Positions 1 through 5,891 of a stretch of DNA of 40,711 bases are shown piece after piece (position 1 is the first letter of the stretch; each line of letters begins with the position of its first letter). Below the pieces are notes generated by a model, which was not told the DNA's origin, made no database searches, and saw nothing but the letters and a program-made list of their open reading frames with translations. This DNA is from a virus, in the IMG/VR virus record IMGVR_UViG_3300044527_000988, positions 1-40,711 of that record; one strand, given 5' to 3'. The position numbers and the translations under genes are program-made.

Positions 1-254
1 TGGTCACCCATGGAGCACGCCCCGCACCTGCAGCAGCCGCATCGGGCAGACGTTCCGGTGCGCGTTGATGTCCTCCGTGCGGTACAGCCGCCAGCACGAG
101 TCGCAGTGTGTGCAGTGGCACCGCGGCTCACCGTCACGCCAGGGCCGCGGCCCGGCGTCGCGGGCCTTGACCATGGCCACGAGGAGCGGCCACGCTTCTT
201 CGGCAGGCATCGCGTTGACGTGCGCGATGACGTCGGCGGCGGTCGGGTCGCGGT
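1..254. repeat. Terminal direct repeat, left copy (contig overlap)
   Basis: Bases 1-254 recur at 40458-40711 with one difference: position 127 is C and its partner 40584 is G, which changes a Glu codon to Asp in the gene read on the minus strand. The repeat lies inside a coding sequence and its ends fall at no gene boundary. It is best read as assembly overlap of a circular or circularly permuted genome rather than a biological terminal repeat. Confidence 0.9.
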
Positions 255-351
255 ACTCCCCGCCGACCAGACCGGCGCGCCAGCTGCCGTCCGTGCGCGG
301 CTCGTGGGTCACCAGCCTCGCCGGCGCCAGCTTCGGAGCGTCACCCGGCAT
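4..351 (-). CDS. Small Cys/His protein, paralogue of 36348-36722
   Basis: A 115-aa protein of unknown function. Its C-terminal half contains CHCTHCDSC followed by WRLYRTEDINAH and a final Cys (NVCPMRL), a pattern that could bind zinc. The segment AADVIAHVNAMPAEEAWPLLVAMVKARD precedes it. The same architecture, clearly homologous, is encoded at 36348-36722 in the same operon. The ATG at 351 overlaps the end of the upstream gene by 11 bp. Members of this kind often bind nucleic acid or partner proteins; that is inference. A second, truncated copy of this gene closes the window. Confidence 0.75.
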   Translation of the reverse strand: MPGDAPKLAPARLVTHEPRTDGSWRAGLVGGEYRDPTAADVIAHVNAMPAEEAWPLLVAMVKARDAGPRPWRDGEPRCHCTHCDSCWRLYRTEDINAHRNVCPMRLLQVRGVLHG

Positions 352-703
352 CGGCCACCCCCGCGTGCAGCTCGGGATTCGGGCACTCACCAGCGCCCAG
401 CCAGGAGGAGCCGCACAGGGCGCACACCCGGGTCGGGACCGCGACCACCGGGCCGAAGTCGCCGACGCTCGGCACCCACTCCTCCGCGGACGGCACCACG
501 CGCTCCGGCGCAGGGTCCACGGTGGCACCGCGGAGCTCGCGGAGGGCAGCGGCCACCGACGGCGGCACCGCTGCGGGCGGCAGGGCCAGCTCGGCGCGCA
601 CGGCGGCGTGGTAGTCGCCGCGCGCCAGGGCGTCGGCGAGGTCGCGCAGCACGGCGATGCGGACCGCGAGGGCGGTCCGCGCGGTGTCGACGGCGTCACC
701 CAC
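341..703 (-). CDS. Hypothetical protein with CxxC motif
   Basis: A 120-aa protein starting at GTG 703, inside the last 8 bp of the preceding gene. The N-terminal half is helical and Ala/Arg-rich. The C-terminal part has VCALCGSSWLGAGECPNPELH, that is CxxC plus a further Cys and a His, suggesting a small zinc knuckle. It belongs to the leftward operon that starts beside the operator at 927-953. Function is not recognised. Confidence 0.7.
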   Translation of the reverse strand: MGDAVDTARTALAVRIAVLRDLADALARGDYHAAVRAELALPPAAVPPSVAAALRELRGATVDPAPERVVPSAEEWVPSVGDFGPVVAVPTRVCALCGSSWLGAGECPNPELHAGVADAG

Positions 704-914
704 GGAACACCTCGACGGAGTCGGGGTCGAGGCGGCGCATCATGCCGGCCCAGTCGGCCTTCGTCGCCTCCCACCGGGCGTCAGCGTGCGCCGCTTCGTC
801 CTGGCGGCGGGCGGCGTCGAGCAGGTCGGCGTCGACGGTGCAGAGGCCCGACGCGTGGCGCAGCGCGAGGCGTGCGGGCGGGGCGGTGGTTCGAAGGGGG
901 TTGGCGCGGGACAT
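696..914 (-). CDS. Hypothetical protein, first gene of leftward early operon
   Basis: A 72-aa protein. The start at ATG 914 is chosen because GGGAGGAG lies just upstream, ending about 6 nt before it; an earlier in-frame ATG would run through the operator. The sequence is helical and charged, ending DPDSVEVFRG, and matches no family I recognise. As the promoter-proximal gene under the left operator it holds the position occupied by N in lambda, but no antitermination motif such as an arginine-rich N-terminus is obvious. Confidence 0.75.
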   Translation of the reverse strand: MSRANPLRTTAPPARLALRHASGLCTVDADLLDAARRQDEAAHADARWEATKADWAGMMRRLDPDSVEVFRG

Positions 915-926
915 CGGGGCTCCTCC

Positions 927-953
927 CGTACGGCCACTGTCCGTGGCCTTACG
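927..953. promoter_or_regulatory. Left operator (oL-like), 27-bp palindrome
   Basis: The inverted repeat has arms close to CGTAAGGCCAC and GTGGCCTTACG separated by 5 bp, with one arm mismatch here (CGTACGGCCAC). It lies 13 bp upstream of the start codon of the leftward operon, where it would block initiation. A near-identical copy lies at 1566-1592 on the other side of the repressor gene. It is the presumed binding site of the protein encoded at 1062-1547. Confidence 0.8.
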
Positions 954-1061
954 CTGGAGAACCTTACCCACACTTTGCGTGGCCTAGCCACTACGAACTG
1001 CGCGCATGCGCGGCTAGCCGGCGTTGGTGGCCGGAAAATAGTTCATCGCTCAACCGAGCGC
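954..1061. other. Intergenic region upstream of leftward operon
   Basis: This lies between the left operator and the 3' end of the repressor gene. It holds a further small palindrome, GTGGCCTAGCCAC at 979-991, and a relatively AT-rich patch (GGAAAATAGTTCATC around 1033-1047). The leftward promoter must lie here or overlap the operator, but I cannot fix a convincing -35/-10 pair. No open reading frame is evident. Confidence 0.5.
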
Positions 1062-1547
1062 CTAGTCGGACCGCCGAGCCAGATCGAACGCGAGCGCCTT
1101 GACCTCGCCCGCGGACATCGACTTAAGCGCCTCCGCGATGGCCTGGGCCGCGCCCGCCTTGGCGGGAGCCAGCTCGCCGATGGTCTGGGCCGCGTCCGCG
1201 AGGTCGGGGTGGACCTCGATCATCTGGGTGTTGGTGTCGGCGTCGAGCACCTGGACGACGAGCCGCTTCCCGACGCAGCGGGCCCACCGCGAGTAGGTGC
1301 GGATGTCGGGCTCGTTCCTGCCCGCCTTCCAGGCCTGGACGGTGCTCTCGGCCACGGTGATGTCGAAGTCTCGCTTCAACAGCGCCACGACGTCGGCTTG
1401 GCGCAGGTTGAGCTTCGCGCGCGCGGTCCGGAGCGTCGCCGGGATCGACTCCGTGTGCCCCGAGGGCTCGGGGAGGGTGACTCGCGGGATGGAGTCGATT
1501 CCAGCGCCACTCCGGACGCGTTGGTGCTTGGGCTTGTCGTTGGGCAT
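1062..1547 (-). CDS. Lambda repressor-like (XRE-type HTH) regulator, candidate prophage repressor
   Basis: A 161-aa protein starting at ATG 1547. Residues about 35-95 form an XRE-type helix-turn-helix: TLRTARAKLNLRQADVVALL, then ITVAESTVQAWKAGRNEPDI, with the recognition helix around STVQAWKAGR. The C-terminal part (ELAPAKAGAAQAIAEALKSMSAGEVKALAFDLARR) is helical and may drive oligomerisation; there is no LexA-type Ser/Lys peptidase domain. The gene is flanked by two copies of the same operator and faces away from the Cro-like gene, the classic place of a phage CI repressor. It would be autoregulated through the operator at 1566-1592, 19 bp upstream of its start. Confidence 0.75.
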   Translation of the reverse strand: MPNDKPKHQRVRSGAGIDSIPRVTLPEPSGHTESIPATLRTARAKLNLRQADVVALLKRDFDITVAESTVQAWKAGRNEPDIRTYSRWARCVGKRLVVQVLDADTNTQMIEVHPDLADAAQTIGELAPAKAGAAQAIAEALKSMSAGEVKALAFDLARRSD

Positions 1548-1565
1548 CGAACCCCCGTAACTCAA

Positions 1566-1592
1566 CGTAAGGCCACTTCTGGTGGCCTTGCG
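1566..1592. promoter_or_regulatory. Right operator (oR1-like), 27-bp palindrome
   Basis: Arms CGTAAGGCCAC and GTGGCCTTGCG are separated by TTCTG. The site agrees with the left operator at 927-953 at most positions, including both GGCCAC/GTGGCC cores and the outer CGTA/CG bases. It sits between the divergent repressor (start 1547) and Cro-like gene (start 1632), so occupancy would affect both. Confidence 0.8.
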
Positions 1593-1602
1593 GCGCGGGA
1601 TG

Positions 1603-1629
1603 TGGTAGACCACTTCGGGTGGGGTGACA
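1603..1629. promoter_or_regulatory. Weak second right operator (oR2-like)
   Basis: A degenerate copy of the operator centred on CCAC-TTCGG-GTGG, with the same 5-bp centre spacing; each arm matches 7 of 11 consensus positions. It lies immediately before the Cro-like start codon and overlaps its GGGTGGGG ribosome-binding sequence. A strong and a weak site in tandem would fit cooperative repressor binding; this is inference. Confidence 0.45.
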
Positions 1630-1631
1630 GC

Positions 1632-1946
1632 ATGTCTGACGAGACGTTCGGTGGTCGTATCCGTGCCCGGGCCCTGGCCCTTGGCATCGTAGACGACCGG
1701 GGAAGGGCCACCGCGGCCCGTCTGGCTGAGTTCCTGTCCGCGCGGTGGCGCATCGAGATCAAGCCGCGCACCGTCGAGGCGTGGCTCGCGAACGAGCGGG
1801 TGCCCCGCACCGGTCGCATGGTGCGCCTGCTGACGGAGCTGACCATCCACGGCGACGAGCGCGACGAGCTGCTCGCCCTGGCTGCGGAGGTCGAGCCCGA
1901 CGAGGCCCCGCCGATCGACTCCACCGCTGCCGCCGACGTGGCCTGA
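1632..1946 (+). CDS. Cro-like HTH regulator
   Basis: A 104-aa protein with ATG at 1632 preceded by GGGTGGGG. The stretch TAARLAEFLSARWRIEIKPRTVEAWLANERVPRTGRMVRLLTEL is an HTH in which RTVEAWLANERVP reads as the recognition helix and following loop. It is the first gene of the rightward early operon, divergent from the repressor, so a Cro role is the natural reading. The C-terminal tail is acidic and Ala-rich. It could instead be an unrelated transcription factor, since the identity rests on position plus a generic HTH. Confidence 0.7.
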   Translation: MSDETFGGRIRARALALGIVDDRGRATAARLAEFLSARWRIEIKPRTVEAWLANERVPRTGRMVRLLTELTIHGDERDELLALAAEVEPDEAPPIDSTAAADVA

Positions 1947-1963
1947 CCGCATCCCGCCCCCTT

Positions 1964-1990
1964 CGACCTCACCGTCCCACGTCGAGGTCG
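1964..1990 (+). terminator. Possible hairpin between Cro-like and CII-like genes
   Basis: CGACCTC at 1964-1970 and GAGGTCG at 1984-1990 form a perfect 7-bp stem with a 13-nt loop. No U tract follows, so it is not a standard intrinsic terminator. Its place between the first and second rightward genes resembles the tR1 region of lambda. It could equally be an mRNA processing or attenuation structure. Confidence 0.35.
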
Positions 1991-2024
1991 CACCCGCCAC
2001 CGGCATCACATGCGAGGAACCACG

Positions 2025-2474
2025 ATGATCCGAGCCTACACCACCCTGAACCGCCGCCAGCGCGCCTTCCTCAGCGAAGTCCACGAGCTCGGCCTCACCA
2101 CCGACCTCGCCCTCTCCGCAGCGGCGGCAGCGGTCGGCGAGCTCATCGACGAGTCCGCGATCTCCCGCTGGCGGAAGGGCGAGGGGCACGCCCCGCTGGG
2201 CCTCCTCCCCGTGCTGCTCGGCCACGTCGACCAGCCGGCGCTGGTGCTCGACGTCCTCGCCCGTCCGCTCGGCCTCCGGGTCGAGGTGGTCGAAGCCCCG
2301 TCCACCGGCCTGCGCTCCGTCGACGCCGAGGCCCTGGACGTCGTCCGCGAGGCGATGGCCATCGTCGAGGCGCACAAGGCCGGTGCCTCCGCGGCGCGCA
2401 TCGTCACGATGGGCCGCTCGTTGGCGAAGGAAGCGCGCGAGCTGAGCGACGCCGCCATCGCGAGCGCGAAGTGA
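2025..2474 (+). CDS. HTH regulator, possible CII-like protein
   Basis: A 149-aa protein; ATG 2025 is preferred over one 15 nt earlier because GCGAGGAAC lies 5 nt upstream of it. The N-terminal half contains ALSAAAAAVGELIDESAISRWRKGEGHAPLGLLPVLLGHVDQP, with ESAISRWRKGE as recognition helix. It is followed by ALVLDVLARPLGLRVEVVEA and a long helical C-terminus. Order and shape resemble phage CII-type regulators, which also combine an HTH with a conserved leucine-rich segment and a helical tail. That assignment is tentative; a replication-associated DNA-binding protein is an alternative. Confidence 0.55.
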   Translation: MIRAYTTLNRRQRAFLSEVHELGLTTDLALSAAAAAVGELIDESAISRWRKGEGHAPLGLLPVLLGHVDQPALVLDVLARPLGLRVEVVEAPSTGLRSVDAEALDVVREAMAIVEAHKAGASAARIVTMGRSLAKEARELSDAAIASAK

Positions 2475-2500
2475 CCACCCCCCGACCCCTTGGAGCCTCC

Positions 2501-3259
2501 GTGTCCGACCTCTCGATCCCTCGCCTGCTCTCCGGCCTCTCCGCGATCCGCGACCTTGTGCGCCTCGAGGACGACCGCCACCACGCAGCGGTCGAGAAGG
2601 CCCGCAAGCTCGGGCAGGACGAGCCCGGCGCCGACCTCCCGCGGGCGTCCTCGCCGAAGTGGGTCCGCACCGCCGCCAAGCTCCTGCGCGAGTCGGAGGC
2701 GGAGCCCTGGTACGCCCACCGCGACGTCGCGGACGACTGGGACCCGATCGGGCTCACCTTGGCGCAGCTGCGCGACGCGCCGGAGTTCGCGACCATCGCC
2801 GCCGAGCTGGTGGACGTCCGCTGGAGCATCGGCGCCACCGTCCAGCGGGACCTCGCCCACGAGCGGGTGGTCCTGGGCCGCATGTGCGTGGTGCCGCGCG
2901 AGGAGCGCGCCACCTGGCCGACCAACAGCGAGCCGCCTGCGTTCCGGTTCCGCTTGAGCGTGCCCGCCTTCGCCCTGGCCACCAGCGACGAGATCGAGCG
3001 CGCCCTCCACGAGCTGCTCGCCCAGTGCGGGGTGGGGGACAACGGGCCGGTGAAGCGCCGCCCCGACATCGTGGGGCACAGCTCCACCCTCGCCCGCTAC
3101 GGCGCCACCGACATTCAGGAGGCCCACGCGGTGGCCTGCGCGATGGCGTCGCCCGAGACGAAGCGGGCGATGGCGCGGTACGGCTTCGACCCGGCGAGCG
3201 GGCAAGGCATCCTCTGGCCCGCGCGCAGCCCCCGTCAGCCCTCCCTGGGTGACGCGTGA
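2501..3259 (+). CDS. Hypothetical early protein
   Basis: A 252-aa protein. GTG 2501 is chosen because TGGAG lies 8 nt upstream, although GTG 2471 overlaps the previous stop and is possible. The protein is soluble and mixed alpha/beta, with a helical N-terminus (LSGLSAIRDLVRLEDDRHHAAVEKARKL) and a C-terminal segment ATDIQEAHAVACAMASPETKRAMARYG. I see no catalytic motif and do not recognise the family. It overlaps the next gene by 4 bp (GTGA), so the two are translationally coupled. Confidence 0.7.
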   Translation: MSDLSIPRLLSGLSAIRDLVRLEDDRHHAAVEKARKLGQDEPGADLPRASSPKWVRTAAKLLRESEAEPWYAHRDVADDWDPIGLTLAQLRDAPEFATIAAELVDVRWSIGATVQRDLAHERVVLGRMCVVPREERATWPTNSEPPAFRFRLSVPAFALATSDEIERALHELLAQCGVGDNGPVKRRPDIVGHSSTLARYGATDIQEAHAVACAMASPETKRAMARYGFDPASGQGILWPARSPRQPSLGDA

Positions 3260-3564
3260 GCCGCCATCTGATGTGGGCCGCCGCCCTGCTTGCTGCGTCG
3301 GCTCCGGGGCCAGTGGTTGCTCCGGAGGAGGACGACGTCCTGCGCTTCCGTCGCACCCCGACGGTGCCGTTCGACTGGCTGCGCCGGAACGACCACGAGG
3401 GCCGGCGCCACCACCGCGACTCCGCCCACCCGAAGGTCCAGGCAGCCGATCGGAAGCGCCAGATGCGGGCAGCCAAGCGCATCGCCACCGCCGGACACAC
3501 CCAGCACTGCGCTGCCCGTCAGGTGTGGGGCGATGGCACATGCGACTGCGGCGTGACCCCGTGA
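3256..3564 (+). CDS. Hypothetical protein with C-terminal Cys/His cluster
   Basis: A 102-aa basic protein starting at GTG 3256 through a GTGA overlap. It is rich in Arg and His (NDHEGRRHHRDSAHP) and ends with GHTQHCAARQVWGDGTCDCGVTP, a Cys/His cluster that might bind zinc. The hydrophobic N-terminus (MWAAALLAASAPGPVVA) could be mistaken for a signal peptide but lacks a clear charged start. Function unknown. Confidence 0.6.
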   Translation: MSRHLMWAAALLAASAPGPVVAPEEDDVLRFRRTPTVPFDWLRRNDHEGRRHHRDSAHPKVQAADRKRQMRAAKRIATAGHTQHCAARQVWGDGTCDCGVTP

Positions 3565-3758
3565 AGCCGCACCCGAAGGGCAGCACCAAGTTCCCGGTGC
3601 GCGTGCTGGACGCGGTGTACGACCGGTGCGAGCTGTGGCTGCGCTCCGTGTGCTCCGAGGGCGCGGGCTGGGCGTACGGCTGCATCTGGACGGGTGAGCC
3701 CGCCTGCGAAGACGGCCCCTGCTGCTACGGCGGGTGCTCGACCCGGGTGACCCCGTGA
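3561..3758 (+). CDS. Cysteine-rich mini-protein
   Basis: A 65-aa protein starting at GTG 3561 with a 4-bp overlap. The last 40 residues hold seven cysteines (DRCELWLRSVC, YGCIW, ACEDGPCCYGGC). A zinc-binding or iron-sulphur fold is possible. It sits directly before the RusA gene, to which it is coupled by GTGA. Not a family I recognise. Confidence 0.6.
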   Translation: MKPHPKGSTKFPVRVLDAVYDRCELWLRSVCSEGAGWAYGCIWTGEPACEDGPCCYGGCSTRVTP

Positions 3759-4195
3759 CCGCCCCCGTCCGCCTCCGCGTGTACGGCACGCCGGGGCCGC
3801 AGGGGTCGAAGAAGCACGTCGGCGGCGGGCGCATGGTCGAGTCGTCGAAGAAGGTCGGCCCCTGGCGCGAGGCGGTGACCACCGCGGCGCAGATGGCCGG
3901 GGTCGCGGGCCTGCGCCTCGACGGGCCGCTGCTGCTGCGCGTGGAGTTCGTGCTCAAGCGGCCGCGCAAGCACTTCACGTCGAAGGGCCTGCGCCCCGAC
4001 GCGCCGCACTGGGTGACCACCACGCCGGACCTCGACAAGCTCCTGCGCTCGACCAAGGACGGCCTCGTGCAGGCCGGGGTGATCTGCGACGACAAGCTCG
4101 TCGCCGCGGGCGGCCAACACAAGCGGTACGCCAGCGAGGGCGAGACCCCCGGGGCCATCGTCGAGATCACGCGGCTGGTGGAGGGCGCGTGCTGA
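3755..4195 (+). CDS. rusA: RusA-family Holliday junction resolvase
   Basis: A 146-aa protein. RusA enzymes cut four-way DNA junctions as dimers during phage recombination and replication. The family hallmark is present: TTTPDLDKLLRSTKDGLVQAGVICDDKLV at about 88-116, with the conserved aspartates D92, D94, D112 and D113. The N-terminus RLRVYGTPGPQGSKK matches the usual beta strand and glycine loop. Length is slightly longer than the common 120-140 aa. It lies in the early operon among replication genes, coupled by 4-bp overlap upstream and 7-bp overlap downstream. Confidence 0.9.
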   Translation: MTAPVRLRVYGTPGPQGSKKHVGGGRMVESSKKVGPWREAVTTAAQMAGVAGLRLDGPLLLRVEFVLKRPRKHFTSKGLRPDAPHWVTTTPDLDKLLRSTKDGLVQAGVICDDKLVAAGGQHKRYASEGETPGAIVEITRLVEGAC

Positions 4196-4201
4196 CCACC
4201 C
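4180..4201 (+). repeat. Gene-junction repeat, copy 1
   Basis: GGAGGGCGC, then G, then TGCTGACCACCC. The sequence ends the RusA gene (EGAC stop) and starts the next gene (MLTT). It recurs at 4533-4554 with A in place of G. It carries a ribosome-binding sequence, a stop and a start, so duplication of the unit would move a gene with its translation signals. Confidence 0.7.
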
Positions 4202-4548
4202 ACCCGCCCTACGTGCTGATCCGGCCCGCGAACGACATCAGCAGCGACTACGACCGGCTCGACTCCGAGCCGCACCACTACCTCGCGGCCGCCATCTCCG
4301 ACCTGTCGGAGGAGTACTGGTGCGCCGGGTGGCTCATCGGCTGCGAATGGACCCTGCTCGACATGGTCGAGGGCCGCATCCCGCCCGCGTGGGGCATGGG
4401 CGAGGTCGCCGAGGCTGAGCTCGACAACCTGCGCTCGATCCGCGCCGCGTGTGGCGGCGGGTGGGTGGCGTGGGTCGGCGACGGCGTGGTCGCCCTGGCG
4501 CCCGATGAGATCGACGCGACGCGCGCGGCGCAGGAGGGCGCATGCTGA
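4189..4548 (+). CDS. Hypothetical protein between rusA and methyltransferase
   Basis: A 119-aa acidic, Trp-rich protein (WCAGWLIGCEWTLLDMVEGRIPPAWGMGE) with no motif I recognise. It starts MLTT and ends QEGAC, exactly like the neighbouring gene boundaries, because a 22-bp repeat flanks it (4180-4201 and 4533-4554). That framing suggests it entered as a cassette. Confidence 0.65.
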   Translation: MLTTHPPYVLIRPANDISSDYDRLDSEPHHYLAAAISDLSEEYWCAGWLIGCEWTLLDMVEGRIPPAWGMGEVAEAELDNLRSIRAACGGGWVAWVGDGVVALAPDEIDATRAAQEGAC

Positions 4549-4554
4549 CCACCC
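4533..4554 (+). repeat. Gene-junction repeat, copy 2
   Basis: Second copy of the junction repeat, differing from 4180-4201 at one base (A instead of G), which makes this start codon ATG instead of GTG. Confidence 0.7.
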
Positions 4555-5336
4555 CCGAGCGCCGGTGGGAGATCCGCCAAGGTGACGCCCTCGCACTGCT
4601 CCAGTCGCTCCCTGATGCGAGCGTGGACGCGCTCGTCACCGACCCGCCCTACTCGTCGGGTGGCCAGTTCCGCGGCGACCGGATGCAGGAGACATCGACG
4701 AAGTACACGGGCACCGACACCATGATCGTCCGCCCGGAGTTCGCTGGCGACAACCGCGACCAGCGTGCCTACGCCTACTGGACCGTGCTGTGGCTCTCCG
4801 AGTGCGCCCGCGTGCTTAAACCCGGCGCACCGGTCGCCCTCTTCGCCGACTGGCGCCAGCTCCCCGTCACCACCGACGCCCTGCAAGGGGGCGGGCTGGT
4901 CTGGCGCGGGGTGGCCGTCTGGGACAAGACGGAGGGTGCGCGCCCGACGATGGGCGGGTTCCGGTCGCAGTGCGAGTACCTCGTCTGGGGCACCAACGGC
5001 CCCCGCGACGCCGAAGGGATCGAGGCCGTCGGGTGCCTGCCGGGGGTCTTCCGGCACTCGGTGAGGCAGGCCGACAAGCACCACATCACGGGCAAGCCCA
5101 CGGCGCTGATGCGTGACGTGGTCCGCATCTGCCCCCCGGGCGGGCTTGTGCTCGACCCGTTCGCGGGAAGCGGGACCACGCTGGTGGCGGCGCTTGCCGA
5201 GGGCCGCCGAGGGCTCGGCTTCGAGCGGACCGAGGCGTACGCGTCGATTGCGCGCGGGCGGTGCGAGGCGGCGGAGTCGAACCGGGAGTACTCGGCGCCC
5301 GGTGAGCAGGCTGGCCTGTTCGGCGGTGCACCATGA
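4542..5336 (+). CDS. DNA N4-cytosine/N6-adenine methyltransferase (beta-class order)
   Basis: A 264-aa protein that should transfer a methyl group from S-adenosylmethionine to an exocyclic amino group in DNA. The catalytic motif DPPY is at 34-37, and the AdoMet-binding motif FAGSGTT at 207-213, followed by the usual helix (LVAALAEGRRGLGFE). Catalytic motif before AdoMet motif gives the beta-class order seen in many phage orphan enzymes. No restriction partner lies nearby. A likely role is protection from host restriction; the target sequence cannot be read from the gene. Confidence 0.9.
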   Translation: MLTTPERRWEIRQGDALALLQSLPDASVDALVTDPPYSSGGQFRGDRMQETSTKYTGTDTMIVRPEFAGDNRDQRAYAYWTVLWLSECARVLKPGAPVALFADWRQLPVTTDALQGGGLVWRGVAVWDKTEGARPTMGGFRSQCEYLVWGTNGPRDAEGIEAVGCLPGVFRHSVRQADKHHITGKPTALMRDVVRICPPGGLVLDPFAGSGTTLVAALAEGRRGLGFERTEAYASIARGRCEAAESNREYSAPGEQAGLFGGAP

Positions 5337-5539
5337 CCGCCGCCGGCTGCTCCTGCTGGCTCCTCGACCGCGGCATCACCCGCCGCGACGGCCGCGCCTG
5401 GGACCCCGTGTCGGGCCGTTGCGGTCGGTGCGGGCTGCCGTACCGCCGCGTGGTGCCGCTGCCCGTGCTGCGCCTCGAGGTGGTGAGCCGCCCCGTTCGC
5501 CCCGAAGACCTGTCGCCGACCGAGGTGTCCCGTGGGTAG
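5333..5539 (+). CDS. Small zinc-ribbon-like protein
   Basis: A 68-aa protein, ATG 5333 overlapping the methyltransferase stop. CSC near the N-terminus and CGRCG at about 30-34 could form a zinc site. The rest is basic and Val/Pro-rich. Function unknown; it is a typical short early phage gene. Confidence 0.6.
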   Translation: MTAAGCSCWLLDRGITRRDGRAWDPVSGRCGRCGLPYRRVVPLPVLRLEVVSRPVRPEDLSPTEVSRG

Positions 5540-5891
5540 GCCCAGCGCCATCGCGCCCCTGATCCTCGACTGGCTCCGTACCCCGGGCCCTGACGGGCAG
5601 CTGTGGCCGTGGAAGGTCTGCGAACTCGCGCAGGGCATCGGGTGCGCGTGGACCACCGTGGCGCAGCAGGTGGCCGTGCTGGTGGAGGCCGGCCAGGTCG
5701 AGCACGCCGGCCACACGTACGCGCCCCGTGGCGTCCAGCCGAGCCTGTACCGGGCGGTCGAGGTCGCGGAGGTGGTGGAGGGTGCGCACGCTGCCCAAGG
5801 GGTGCACGAGGTGGGCCGCGTCGAAGTGGCGGGTGGCCCGTCGGTTGGTGAGCCGGTGGACGTCCACGGACGCCAGCGGGCGCGTCCATGA
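5532..5891 (+). CDS. Predicted winged-helix DNA-binding protein
   Basis: A 119-aa protein starting at GTG 5532 with GAGGTG upstream. Residues about 8-65 (IAPLILDWLRTPGPDGQLWPWKV, ELAQGIGCAWTTVAQQVAVLVEAGQVEHAGHTYAP) read as a winged helix: a recognition helix (AWTTVAQQVAVLVEAG) followed by a short wing. It precedes the putative replisome organiser by a 4-bp overlap and may act with it or regulate it. Confidence 0.6.
   Translation: MGRPSAIAPLILDWLRTPGPDGQLWPWKVCELAQGIGCAWTTVAQQVAVLVEAGQVEHAGHTYAPRGVQPSLYRAVEVAEVVEGAHAAQGVHEVGRVEVAGGPSVGEPVDVHGRQRARP

Noticed and set aside
1-254. Biological direct terminal repeat
   Set aside because: Too short for most DTR phages, lies within a gene without boundary features, and joins neatly into one continuous operon; treated as contig overlap.
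2036-3685. Very long open frames on the minus strand opposite the early genes
   Set aside because: High-GC shadows: Arg/Gly/Pro-rich sequence with no domain, antisense to genes with start overlaps and good codon bias.
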